Below are positions 1-8,554 of a DNA stretch of 64,000 nucleotides, in pieces. A program made the position numbers and the translations under genes. Position 1 is the first letter of the stretch; each line of letters begins with the position of its first letter. Source of the DNA: Bacteroidales bacterium (GTDB lineage Bacteria; Bacteroidota; Bacteroidia; Bacteroidales; P3); contig JAGCVI010000024.1 in the NCBI GenBank assembly GCA_017962445.1, positions 1 to 64,000 on the forward strand, given 5' to 3'. The notes beneath the pieces were generated by a model that saw only the letters and a program-made list of their open reading frames with translations, did not search any database and was not told the DNA's origin.

Positions 1-1
1 C

Positions 2-1783
2 GCGCCTCTGCAATGGAACGGACACTCCTTTGCCACCAGCGGCGCCGCCACCGTCACGCTGACCGCAGCGGCATTGCATGGTGTTGACAGCACTCTGACG
101 ATGAACGTCAACATAAACCAGAACACCACACTCATCTGGCACGACACCGTAGTACAGAACAATCTGCCCATAACTGTGGCAGGAATACTGTTCAACGACA
201 GCCATCCCGACACAACGATAATAACGACAAACAGCATAGGTTGCGACAGCATAATCAACTTCAGTCTCCACGTATGGCACAACGTGACGGCGTCGGCCGA
301 CAGCACCCTGTGCGAGAACATGCTGCCGCTGCACTGGAATGGCCAGACCTTCACCTCCGACAGCACTGTCACCGCAAACCTTGCCACTATCGGCATACAC
401 GCCTCACACAGCGAGGACTCAACGCTGACAATGAACATCCATGTGCTGCACAACAGTAGTTACAGCCAAAGCGACACCGTGGTGCAGAACCAACTGCCCA
501 CAGCGCTTGGCGGCTGCACATTCAACCATGCTGTTTCAGACACCTCATGGATTATTCCCAACGCTGTCGGATGCGACAGCCTGCTGCACTACTCGCTGCA
601 CGTGTGGTACAACTACGACATGCACTTCGACAGTACCGTTTGCGACAACCAGCTGCCGGTTACATGGTGCGGGGAAATCTTCGACGCCTCTGATTTCATC
701 AACACAACCTCACTCACTTCGACCAAGACCCAACATCTCACATCCATACATGGTGCCGACAGCACCGTCAGCCTGACACTGCACGTCAACCGCACCTACG
801 AATTCTCCGCAACCGAGAATATCTGTTCCGGCGACACTTCAGTCTATGGTTTTACCTCAGACGGCAATTACGACGTGCTGATGCATACAGTGCACGGATG
901 CGACAGTCTGCTGCACCTCAACGTGGTGGTTAAACCTGTATACCAATTCTATTTCAGCGACACCATCTGCGACAACCAGAATGTGCTCTTCGACAGCCGT
1001 TATGTGAACACGCCCGGCCACCATGAGGTGATGCACAGCACCATAGACGGATGCGACAGCCTGCTGGTGCTCGACCTTCTGGTCAACCCCACCTCCAGCA
1101 CGTTCGACCACGAGCCCGTCTGTAGCGGACTGCCGTTCACATGGCAGAACGGCGTGACCTACTACACATCAACCTATGAGCCTACAATGCTCTTCACCAA
1201 CCGTTACGGATGCGACAGCATACTGCATCTGATACTAGACCTCGACAGCTCGTACAAGGCCAATTATGAACTTCGTCCACAAACGCCGTCGTACACCAAT
1301 CCAGCCATGAGGATTGCCGATATATCGCCTAGTGGCAAACGCCTATGGCTCATCACAACCGCTTTCGGCGACAACATATTCAGCGACACCACGCGGGTGG
1401 TTGAATTCAACTACCCCATGCAGCACGACTCGCTGTTTCTGCTGCTTGTCGGCACGAGCAAAATAGGCTGTATGGACAGCGTCGAGACAATTATCTATGC
1501 CGACCGCGGCATCATATGGCCGCCCAACGCATTCACCCCCGACCTGTCGACCAACAACAGGTTCTTCATCCCTTCAAACGACATGGTCTCCGGCACAGTG
1601 CACATCTACAGCCGACAAGGAGTGCTCATCACCACCTTCGATGCCCTCACCGGCTCATGGGACGGCACCATGCGCGGACATCCATGCCCGCAGGACTCCT
1701 ATGTATGGGTTATTACGTACACCACACGCGCCAAACCAAGAATAGAGCAGCAGGAAAAAGGCACCGTAACCTTGATAAGATAA
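2..1783 (+). CDS. T9SS type B sorting domain surface protein (5'-truncated by window edge)
   Basis: The reading frame is open from the first bases of the window to the TAA at 1781-1783, so the true start lies upstream; the TTG at 74 is not credible as a start. The visible 593 residues consist of repeated modules of roughly 70-80 residues, each carrying a GCDS-[IL]-[IL] or HG-x-DST motif before a strand ending LxV, alternating with a VCDNQLP-x-TW-type segment. The last ~90 residues (PPNAFTPD, then FDALTGSWDGT and SYVW) match the gliding-motility-associated C-terminal domain (TIGR04131 type), which directs export by T9SS and attachment to the cell surface. It is probably an adhesin-like or surface-layer protein; no enzymatic motif is visible. 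The next gene is a paralogue with the same modules and C-terminus, in tandem on the same strand. Confidence 0.85.
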   Translation, partial: APLQWNGHSFATSGAATVTLTAAALHGVDSTLTMNVNINQNTTLIWHDTVVQNNLPITVAGILFNDSHPDTTIITTNSIGCDSIINFSLHVWHNVTASADSTLCENMLPLHWNGQTFTSDSTVTANLATIGIHASHSEDSTLTMNIHVLHNSSYSQSDTVVQNQLPTALGGCTFNHAVSDTSWIIPNAVGCDSLLHYSLHVWYNYDMHFDSTVCDNQLPVTWCGEIFDASDFINTTSLTSTKTQHLTSIHGADSTVSLTLHVNRTYEFSATENICSGDTSVYGFTSDGNYDVLMHTVHGCDSLLHLNVVVKPVYQFYFSDTICDNQNVLFDSRYVNTPGHHEVMHSTIDGCDSLLVLDLLVNPTSSTFDHEPVCSGLPFTWQNGVTYYTSTYEPTMLFTNRYGCDSILHLILDLDSSYKANYELRPQTPSYTNPAMRIADISPSGKRLWLITTAFGDNIFSDTTRVVEFNYPMQHDSLFLLLVGTSKIGCMDSVETIIYADRGIIWPPNAFTPDLSTNNRFFIPSNDMVSGTVHIYSRQGVLITTFDALTGSWDGTMRGHPCPQDSYVWVITYTTRAKPRIEQQEKGTVTLIR

Positions 1784-1815
1784 AGAACAACCATCTATAC
1801 AATAACAGACTCATT

Positions 1816-4749
1816 GTGTTCCGCCTCGCACATATAGTGATTCTACTTTTAGCCTTTGTCGCCACCGGCTATAGTCAGGTAGTGCCCTACAATACGGAGT
1901 CAAACTATATTATGAATCCTGGCGAGGGCGTCATCATCACTCCTCCGCGCGATCCATTCAACTACCTGACCAGCTGTAACGGACGACTTGTAGTCATCTC
2001 AGCCGCCGGAACGCCCATCCACATCACCGGCCAATATGACACTGAGCCTGAATTTGATGTCCTTTCTATATTTGACGGAATCACCCCAGCAGGCGAATTT
2101 TCGGGTCAGGGCTACATAGACCTCTGGATTTATTCCGGCACGGCACAAATCAGGTTCGTTTCTGACCACACATTGGTTTATACTGGCTTTGATCTCATGC
2201 TGCAAGCCTGCCAGACTGGCCTCAGCGAGATTGAGGATGTGACCATCGAAGGTATAACATCCCATTCCGCACACATATCGTGGCACGACTGGTCGATAGC
2301 CGAAGAATGGACTGTTTGCTATGGAACCAACACCATAACCCTCTCTGACACTGTTGTAACGCAGTCGACCAACTTGTTGCTTGACAATCTAGACCCTGGA
2401 CGGCCATACTATTTCAAGATTTTCAACAACAACGAAACCACACCTGACGGCGACCAATGCAAGGCCATCGAATACAAATTCCGCACCGAGTGCGAGACCT
2501 TGCCGCCAAACTGCGTTGAATACGACGATCTCAACTCATGCCACACCATGTGCTACTACGGCAACGTCCTCGACCCCGCATTATTCGTCGGTGTCGTCGA
2601 TTCCGGTTTCAACGACACAAGCCGACATACCGTTATAACCGATACAACGATTCATGATAGAATAGTCAATGAATTACGTGTCGTTCCGTCCGGATTTAAT
2701 TCCTCTGTCAGGCTTGGCAACGCCGATGTCCACTCCCGTGCCGAGCGAATATCATACGAAATCCTTGTTGACACCCTTGAGAGCGACATGCTCATCTTTA
2801 CCTACGCTCCTATACTGCAAGATGGCGGACATCCCGACACCATACAACCCAAAGTGCGGTTCCAATTCAACGATGCCTACCACAACCTCATCAATTCCAC
2901 CTGTACATCGGCAGAATTCGTGGCTGGCGACACAGTCGCCGGGATCTGGAATCACTCTCATGACGTTGACTGGCAGAACTGGTCCAAGGTAGCTCTCGAC
3001 CTCACACCCTATGAAGGACAGACCATCCGTGCAACTATATCGTCGTTCGACTGTGCTCAGGGCGAGCACTTCGGCTACGTCTATTTCGCCTTTATGTGTG
3101 GCAACAAAGTGTTCAATTCCACTGCCTGCGGTGAGACAATAGAAAACACCTTCACCGCACCTGAGGGATTCCGCTATCGATGGTTCCGAAATGATATGCC
3201 TTTAACCACCTTGAGTACGGAGCAATCGCTCCATGTCACCACTCCCGGCATCTACCATTGCGCCCTTTCCTTCCCTTCCGCCGACAACATCTCGTCGTGC
3301 AACATAGTCCTCTCCACCGTCGCCGGGGCACGCTATCCGAAAGCCAATTTCGACTGGTTCTACTACGACACTTCCGGATGCACCGACGTGACCATCCGAC
3401 TTGTCAACAAAAGCCGTATAGCCATAGACATCGGACGAGACAGCGTAACATCCTACCCCTGCGAATCGGCCTCATGGATTGTCGACGACACCTCCTTCTC
3501 GTCCGACTACAACCCGCGTTTCACGCTTCTGCCAGGATACCATACCATAACCCTTATCTCCATGCTTGCCGACGGCGATTGTACCGACACTCTGACACGT
3601 ACCATCTGGCTCAAGGACCCGGCCAACGACACCATCTACCGCACCTTCTGCCAAGGCACACAATATTCGTTCTACGACACGCTGATTTCCGACCCCGGCA
3701 TCTACGTCCGCGACAGCGGCTGCCACCACCGCACGCTGTTCCTTTTCATGAAACCGATGACCGACACATCCATAACGCACTACGTCATCGAGAACGACCT
3801 GCCCTACACCTACGGTCTACACACCTTTACCGACTCGGTCGATGACTTCCTTGTTCGCAGACGTAAACGCAACGGTTGCGACAGCCTGATACACTTCAAC
3901 CTGCATGTTTGGCGCAACACCTACCAGGAGTTTGAGCGGACCGTCTGTGACAACCAGATGCCATACACTTGGTGCGGCGAGACATTCAACAATCCCAACA
4001 CCGTGACACAATACCTCACATCCTCACATGGTGCCGACAGCACAGTGCAGCTAACCCTGCTGGTTCGCCATCCATCCGACTACTATGACACGGCTTATAT
4101 CTGCAACGGACGGCCTTTTACATGGATTGACGGCAAAACCTACTTCGGAGCGACCAACACACCGACCTTTGTGGTTTCCGACTCATCAGGATGCGATTCC
4201 ACATGGCATCTCGCCCTCTATACCACCGACAGTTATTTCCACGCCTCCATAGAAGCAACACCCAACCCCGTGACATATGAAAACAGCTGGGTTACACTCA
4301 ACGATCCATCCGGCAGCCACCATCGCAACTGGTTGTATGGCGACATGACCGACACCGCAAAGACAGTTAATTTCCTTTACCCATTCCCGGAAGACACAGT
4401 CCCCGTCACACTAATTGCATACGACGATATGGGTTGCCCCGACACAGCGTGGGCTGTAATCCGCACCGACGTGGCATCCTTCTGGGTTCCAAACGTCTTT
4501 ACACCGGACGAATCGTCAAACAAGGAATTCTTCATCTCGTCCAACGACATTGTCGAAGCACATGTATGGATATTTAACCGTGCAGGAACACTGATAACAG
4601 ATTTCGACGCCCTGACAGGCTCGTGGGACGGAACCTTCAAAGGCAAGCCCTGCCCGCAGGCTTCATACGTATGGCTGTTGGAATACACAACCAAAGGAAA
4701 ACCCAAGCTGACACAACACGCCAAAGGGACAATTACAATACTGAGATAA
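1816..4749 (+). CDS. T9SS type B sorting domain protein with CUB-like and FN3 domains
   Basis: Secreted surface protein of about 977 residues. The start is uncertain: no ATG precedes the signal peptide, and GTG at 1816 gives VFRLAHIVILLLAFVATGYSQ-like hydrophobic leader; the frame is open further upstream but that part overlaps the preceding gene in another frame. After the leader come a CUB-like beta-sandwich (about residues 22-135, motifs LSIFDG, SGQG, IRFVSD, ending in AC), a fibronectin type III domain (about 140-220, ISWHDW and LDPGRPYYFKIF), a long cysteine-poor middle region, GCDS/GADST repeats near 690-830, and a C-terminal TIGR04131-type sorting domain (VPNVFTPDESS, FDALTGSWDGT). The last part is a clear paralogue of the upstream gene. 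Ligand unknown. A strong bidirectional terminator follows. Confidence 0.85.
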   Translation: MFRLAHIVILLLAFVATGYSQVVPYNTESNYIMNPGEGVIITPPRDPFNYLTSCNGRLVVISAAGTPIHITGQYDTEPEFDVLSIFDGITPAGEFSGQGYIDLWIYSGTAQIRFVSDHTLVYTGFDLMLQACQTGLSEIEDVTIEGITSHSAHISWHDWSIAEEWTVCYGTNTITLSDTVVTQSTNLLLDNLDPGRPYYFKIFNNNETTPDGDQCKAIEYKFRTECETLPPNCVEYDDLNSCHTMCYYGNVLDPALFVGVVDSGFNDTSRHTVITDTTIHDRIVNELRVVPSGFNSSVRLGNADVHSRAERISYEILVDTLESDMLIFTYAPILQDGGHPDTIQPKVRFQFNDAYHNLINSTCTSAEFVAGDTVAGIWNHSHDVDWQNWSKVALDLTPYEGQTIRATISSFDCAQGEHFGYVYFAFMCGNKVFNSTACGETIENTFTAPEGFRYRWFRNDMPLTTLSTEQSLHVTTPGIYHCALSFPSADNISSCNIVLSTVAGARYPKANFDWFYYDTSGCTDVTIRLVNKSRIAIDIGRDSVTSYPCESASWIVDDTSFSSDYNPRFTLLPGYHTITLISMLADGDCTDTLTRTIWLKDPANDTIYRTFCQGTQYSFYDTLISDPGIYVRDSGCHHRTLFLFMKPMTDTSITHYVIENDLPYTYGLHTFTDSVDDFLVRRRKRNGCDSLIHFNLHVWRNTYQEFERTVCDNQMPYTWCGETFNNPNTVTQYLTSSHGADSTVQLTLLVRHPSDYYDTAYICNGRPFTWIDGKTYFGATNTPTFVVSDSSGCDSTWHLALYTTDSYFHASIEATPNPVTYENSWVTLNDPSGSHHRNWLYGDMTDTAKTVNFLYPFPEDTVPVTLIAYDDMGCPDTAWAVIRTDVASFWVPNVFTPDESSNKEFFISSNDIVEAHVWIFNRAGTLITDFDALTGSWDGTFKGKPCPQASYVWLLEYTTKGKPKLTQHAKGTITILR

Positions 4750-4784
4750 AAAAAACACCGCCTCAAATGGGCGGTGTTTTTTTA
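4748..4784. terminator. Bidirectional rho-independent terminator
   Basis: Perfect 8-bp stem ACACCGCC / GGCGGTGT (4755-4762 with 4770-4777) with a short loop, flanked by A8 on the left and T7 on the right, so it can end transcription in both directions. It lies between two convergent genes (stops at 4749 and 4800). Confidence 0.9.
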
Positions 4785-4799
4785 TTCAAGGAATGAATA

Positions 4800-5513
4800 T
4801 TACATTTTAGGAGTAGCGTTCTTAGCTTTCACAGGAATGTAGGATTCGCCTTTGGAAGCCTCGTTGCTGATCTTGACATTGTCAAGGCAGAGGAAGTAGC
4901 AGTCTTCGCTGTTGTGACGGAAAGCGATGCAAACATCCTGGCCCTTGAACTGATCAAGGTTGAATGAGCGGGTAGCAAAGCCCTCAGCAGGCTGTGCAGA
5001 ACCACTGGCAGCTGTGATAATTGCATTGTCAACCTCTTCGCTGCTCAGAGTACCTTGTGAAACGAAGTTACCGTTTTCCATAGTACCAACCATGACATAG
5101 ATGTAGTCAGGATATTCTTTCTGAAAACTTGCAACACTGTAAGTCAGAGAATAGCCACCTGCACCAGGAATATGGATTGTAGGAGTAATCAGGTAGTTAT
5201 CCGAGCTCAGAGGACCAACGTTATTGACAAAAGAAGGAGACACCATGCATTCAGTGCCATCAACACCCTCGGGTGAAGAAAAATAAGTCGTAGAGACTGT
5301 CCAGTTAACACCGTCGCCATCAGCGTCAATCAATGTCCAAGTCTGAGGAAGACCATTGTCAAATGTCTCATCCAAAAGAACAGGATCGCCGGTTTCGCCG
5401 TTGTTTCCGCCACCGCCGCCACCATTGTTTTCTTCGTCATCACCGCAGGCAATGAAAAGGGTGGTTCCAAGAGCTAAAGTAGCCAATGCAAAAATTCTGA
5501 AAACTTTTTTCAT
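4800..5513 (-). CDS. Lipoprotein with cleaved-adhesin-like (MAM-type) domain
   Basis: Predicted exported lipoprotein of 237 residues. The start ATG at 5513 gives a classic signal (MKKVFRIF, then hydrophobic stretch, lipobox ending IAC at Cys23) followed by an acidic and then poly-Gly linker (GDDEE, six Gly), typical of surface-exposed Bacteroidetes lipoproteins. An upstream ATG at 5552 is in frame but would add a meaningless 13-residue extension. The rest resembles the cleaved adhesin/choice-of-anchor family seen in gingipain-type proteins: LLDETFDNGLPQTWTLIDADGDG, a DNYLITP strand and a C-terminal CLDNVKIS strand. Likely carbohydrate or protein binding; the ligand cannot be told. Monocistronic, divergent from the thioredoxin-fold gene at 5882. 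Confidence 0.8.
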   Translation of the reverse strand: MKKVFRIFALATLALGTTLFIACGDDEENNGGGGGGNNGETGDPVLLDETFDNGLPQTWTLIDADGDGVNWTVSTTYFSSPEGVDGTECMVSPSFVNNVGPLSSDNYLITPTIHIPGAGGYSLTYSVASFQKEYPDYIYVMVGTMENGNFVSQGTLSSEEVDNAIITAASGSAQPAEGFATRSFNLDQFKGQDVCIAFRHNSEDCYFLCLDNVKISNEASKGESYIPVKAKNATPKM

Positions 5514-5575
5514 AATGTTGATTTTTAAATGTTTGGTTAATAATAAATTCAATTTGATTATTTCAAAACGATGTG

Positions 5576-5583
5576 CAAATATA
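5576..5583 (-). promoter_or_regulatory. Bacteroidetes -7 box for the 4800-5513 lipoprotein
   Basis: On the minus strand this reads TATATTTG, a match to TAnnTTTG, 63 bp upstream of the start codon. No convincing TTG -33 element is seen at the usual distance. Confidence 0.5.
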
Positions 5584-5798
5584 CACTTTTTTTTTGGAAA
5601 ACAGGAAACATTTTACAGAAAAGAATTGTTTTTATCAACAAATTTGCTGTTAGTAACATTATAAAAAAAAAATAAGTTATACAATAAAATATAGGCAATT
5701 GACTGATTCTATGACAGTACCATTCAAACATTATAACGTCAGGTATTTTAAACTTTATTTAATAAACAACGAACTGCTTCTTATTAAAAAAAATAATG

Positions 5799-5806
5799 TA
5801 TTTTTG
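5799..5806 (+). promoter_or_regulatory. Bacteroidetes -7 box for the 5882 gene
   Basis: TATTTTTG matches the Bacteroidetes -7 consensus TAnnTTTG and would give a transcript with a leader of about 70 nt before the ATG at 5882. The -33 element is weak. Confidence 0.55.
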
Positions 5807-5881
5807 CATTTGGAAAAAGACTCAAATAATTATTAATTAAAAACCGAAGAGCCTGATGGTCAATAACAAGGCAAAAAATAT

Positions 5882-7474
5882 ATGAAGAAAATATTATTAG
5901 TTGCATTGGCACTGACTCTGGGTTTTGCTGCAAACGCCCAGTTTGAAAGTGCAAAAAAAGTCGCCACAAAGGGTGCCAGCAAGGATCTGCCCACATGGAG
6001 CCCAATCCACACACCTTTCAGCTCGAACGACATCTACGGTAACCCCGTCAATGTCGCCGATACGCTTGCCGCCGGCAAGTACATAGTGGTCGACTACTCA
6101 GCCACCTGGTGCGGTCCCTGCTACCGTTTCCACAACTCCAAAGTGCTCGAGGCTATCCACAACCAGATGCCCAATGTGTGCGTCCTCTGGGTTGAGGCCG
6201 ACAACAGCACCACGCTGAACGACATCTACGGCACTGGCAGTAACACCCAGGGCGACTGGACACACTACAGCAACGGCGATTCCGTGTCGTACCGTATCAT
6301 CGACTGCGCATCCTGCGAAAGCATGATTGATCCCACTGGCTATGTGCCTGCCGTTTACTTCGTCACCCCCAGTGGCTATTTCTGCCATATCTACGGTGAA
6401 GATTGGGGCGTTTACATCGACCAGCCCGCTTCCGAGGCTATCTCCAACATCAATAGCCTTATCAACAACGCACCTCAACCTGGCGTAGTTCCAACTATCG
6501 ACATCCAGGGTCCCACCACCGTAATCAACGGCAGCCAGGTGACCTTCACTGCCAACATCGTCAGTGTTGACGCCGTGACCGACATCAGCTGGTCCGCCAC
6601 CGGCAACACCTTCACCACCAGCGGCAGCGGCAACACCTTCACCACCGGTTGGACCACCGACGGCGACTACACCGTAACCCTCACCGTGACCAACACCACC
6701 GGTACCAGCACAAAAACCATCAACGTCCATGTCTTCAGCTGGAACTGGGGCAACACCATGACCTATGGTCCTAGCATTAACGAAGCAAGCGCCGGATTCC
6801 GTTTCAACAGCGGCTCCACCAGCACATGGGGTGCCATGTTCCCCGCTCAGTTCATGACTGGCCGCCAGTACCTGAACAACGTCGAATTCTACGCTATCGG
6901 TACCATGAACTATACCCTCGATGTCTATCAGGGCGGTGAGACTACTCCCGAGACTAAGATTTACACCCGCACAATGAAGGGCAACGGCGAAGGCTGGCAG
7001 ACCATGAACATCAGCGGCGCTCTTCCGCTGGATCAGACCAAGAACCTCTGGATCAGCCTCACAGCTCCTCACGCTGCAGGTTATGTCATGAGCCTGTTTA
7101 TGCAGAATAGCGACTACTACTACAGCGGCGATCCCAATGGATGCTGGGCCAAGAGCAGCAGCGGCTGGACCACAATGGCCGCTATGGGCTATGAAGTGAC
7201 CTGGGCCATCCGTGCCACCACCGGCAACAACCCCAGCGCCGGTATCAACACCATCGGTAACATCGAAATGGACATCTACCCCAACCCGACCACCGGCATC
7301 GTCAACATCGAGGCCGAAGGTCTGCAGAATGTTGAAGTTATCGACATCACCGGCCGCGTCGTCATGACCACCACCGAGAACACTGTCAACATCAGCAACC
7401 TCAGCAACGGCGTCTACATGGTTCGCGTAAGCACCATCAACGGCACCGGCATGCAGAAAGTTGTCAAGAGATAA
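5882..7474 (+). CDS. Thioredoxin-fold, PKD and T9SS type A sorting domain protein
   Basis: Secreted 530-residue protein. A signal peptide (MKKILLVALALTLGFAANAQ) is followed by a thioredoxin-like domain at about residues 55-180 with the redox pair C77-GP-C80 in TWCGPC, then a PKD/Ig-like domain (about 200-285, ending TKTINVHVF), a beta-rich region of unknown family (about 290-430), and a C-terminal type A sorting domain (about 455-530: YPNPTTGIVNIEAEG, VIDITGRVV, GVYMVRV). The last domain predicts T9SS export and surface attachment or release. The retained CxxC suggests a thiol-disulfide role outside the cell, for example on exported cysteine-containing proteins; substrate unknown. It is very rich in G/C-ending codons, which produces a long antisense open frame. 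Followed by its own terminator. Confidence 0.88.
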   Translation: MKKILLVALALTLGFAANAQFESAKKVATKGASKDLPTWSPIHTPFSSNDIYGNPVNVADTLAAGKYIVVDYSATWCGPCYRFHNSKVLEAIHNQMPNVCVLWVEADNSTTLNDIYGTGSNTQGDWTHYSNGDSVSYRIIDCASCESMIDPTGYVPAVYFVTPSGYFCHIYGEDWGVYIDQPASEAISNINSLINNAPQPGVVPTIDIQGPTTVINGSQVTFTANIVSVDAVTDISWSATGNTFTTSGSGNTFTTGWTTDGDYTVTLTVTNTTGTSTKTINVHVFSWNWGNTMTYGPSINEASAGFRFNSGSTSTWGAMFPAQFMTGRQYLNNVEFYAIGTMNYTLDVYQGGETTPETKIYTRTMKGNGEGWQTMNISGALPLDQTKNLWISLTAPHAAGYVMSLFMQNSDYYYSGDPNGCWAKSSSGWTTMAAMGYEVTWAIRATTGNNPSAGINTIGNIEMDIYPNPTTGIVNIEAEGLQNVEVIDITGRVVMTTTENTVNISNLSNGVYMVRVSTINGTGMQKVVKR

Positions 7475-7491
7475 TGACAATCATTCCGAAT

Positions 7492-7525
7492 AAAAAAGCT
7501 CCGAAGATTTCGGAGCTTTTTTTTT
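7492..7525. terminator. Bidirectional rho-independent terminator
   Basis: Perfect 9-bp stem AGCTCCGAA / TTCGGAGCT (7497-7505 with 7509-7517), loop GAT, T9 downstream and A6 upstream. It separates the convergent genes ending at 7474 and 7547. Confidence 0.92.
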
Positions 7526-7546
7526 GTTCTGAGTATTATGGAGGGC

Positions 7547-8554
7547 TCAGGGCTTTAGGTTCTGCTTTATCGCAATCTTTAAGTTGTTAATATAAAACCG
7601 CCGGAACATCGACTGCCCATATATACGGCGGTATTTACGCGCATAGCGCATATAATGCCAACTGCGGAGGGCAACACGCACCACTGCCAATCGGTGCCGC
7701 TCGGGGCAGTGCATGTATATCTTCTCCAAGTCATCAGGCTGCAGTCCTCTCAAATCGTTTTCACCAACATTTATACCAAAAATACGAGCACAATATGCTG
7801 TCATAAGTTCGGCAAAAACCTCGACATCCGTGCCACGCTTCAGCTCATTGAATTTCTTTCGGTCAAAACCTTGCGCTGTTACAAGCATACTCCAGTCGAC
7901 AAGATCACGCAAACGCAAACGATGATGAAAAAAAACGGAGTGATGCTCTATGTGTTTTGCTATGAAGAAAGCCTCCTGTTCAAGCGGCAAATGCTGCAGA
8001 TGCAGGCTGTCGTCCATAGTCACAGGTGTCCAGTCAGGGTCGTCACCGTGATAAAGCAACCAGCGATGCAACTCAAACATCACACCGTCGAACGCAAGAG
8101 AATCATGGCGCGGGTCCTTGCGGTCAATAGGAACAATGTCCTCAAACAGCCGCGACACTCTGTCTGTGTCCACACCTGTAAGGATGTCGTTATCGCCACA
8201 TTCACGGTGCATCGGCTCAGGATACAAACGGCCTATCGAACTACCTTTCACAACCACGGTATCGATGCCTAATTCCTCGTTCACCTTCTCGGCGAAGCAT
8301 GCAAGGACAGTCTCTCTATGGTTGTTGTCGGTCCTTATTGTTTGAGTCATTGAAGCAAAATGGAACAGCACCGACCGCGGCGGTCGCTGTTCTTTAGGAA
8401 GTTTCATTATAGCATCATACGTCAATGCCGTGACAGCCTGCCGCCGCGACTCATCGAAAAGGGCGTTCCATTCCGACTCATCCAACGGTTTTGCAAGCAC
8501 ATCTATCGGGTTTGCACCGCCAAAAAGACTGAATTTCAGCAATTCGCTAATCAC
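7547..8554 (-). CDS. Nucleotidyltransferase-like protein (NTP_transf_5 type)
   Basis: About 335 residues with the layout of the uncharacterised nucleotidyltransferase family PF14907: an N-terminal helix pair (ISELLKFSLFGG), a central VVVKGSSIGRLYPEPMHRECGDNDIL segment in which the G-S and D-x-D-like acidic residues fit a nucleotidyltransferase core, then a helical C-terminus with histidines. I chose the GTG at 8554: it begins exactly where the family similarity begins and is preceded by AGGAGGAAG at good spacing, and it overlaps the stop of the upstream glycosyltransferase by 8 nt. The alternative in-frame start at 8632 would overlap by 86 nt. Family members often sit next to surface-polysaccharide or peptide-modification genes; the substrate here is unknown. 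Translationally coupled to the gene before it. Confidence 0.7.
   Translation of the reverse strand: MISELLKFSLFGGANPIDVLAKPLDESEWNALFDESRRQAVTALTYDAIMKLPKEQRPPRSVLFHFASMTQTIRTDNNHRETVLACFAEKVNEELGIDTVVVKGSSIGRLYPEPMHRECGDNDILTGVDTDRVSRLFEDIVPIDRKDPRHDSLAFDGVMFELHRWLLYHGDDPDWTPVTMDDSLHLQHLPLEQEAFFIAKHIEHHSVFFHHRLRLRDLVDWSMLVTAQGFDRKKFNELKRGTDVEVFAELMTAYCARIFGINVGENDLRGLQPDDLEKIYMHCPERHRLAVVRVALRSWHYMRYARKYRRIYGQSMFRRFYINNLKIAIKQNLKP

Larger units (their letters stand above)
5514..5881. other. AT-rich divergent intergenic region
   Basis: A 368-bp stretch of about 75% A+T between two divergently transcribed exported-protein genes. It holds one likely -7 box for each direction (annotated separately) and several A/T homopolymer runs. 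I see no ORF with coding character, no RNA gene and no significant inverted repeat. Confidence 0.7.

Noticed and set aside
2-1783. Regularly spaced repeats as a possible CRISPR array
   Set aside because: The repetition is at protein level (GCDS modules of 70-80 residues) with diverged DNA; there are no short identical direct repeats with unique spacers and no cas genes.
1516-1815. Upstream extension of the second T9SS gene
   Set aside because: The frame is open but overlaps the conserved C-terminal sorting domain of the first gene in another frame and reads as Pro/His/Arg-rich noise before the signal peptide.
6098-7480. 460-codon open frame antisense to the thioredoxin/PKD T9SS gene
   Set aside because: It mirrors a gene rich in G/C-ending codons, which suppresses stops in the antisense frame. 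The product is a Val/Gly/Asp/Ala/His repeat-like string with no family features, while the plus-strand gene has clear domains and a signal peptide.
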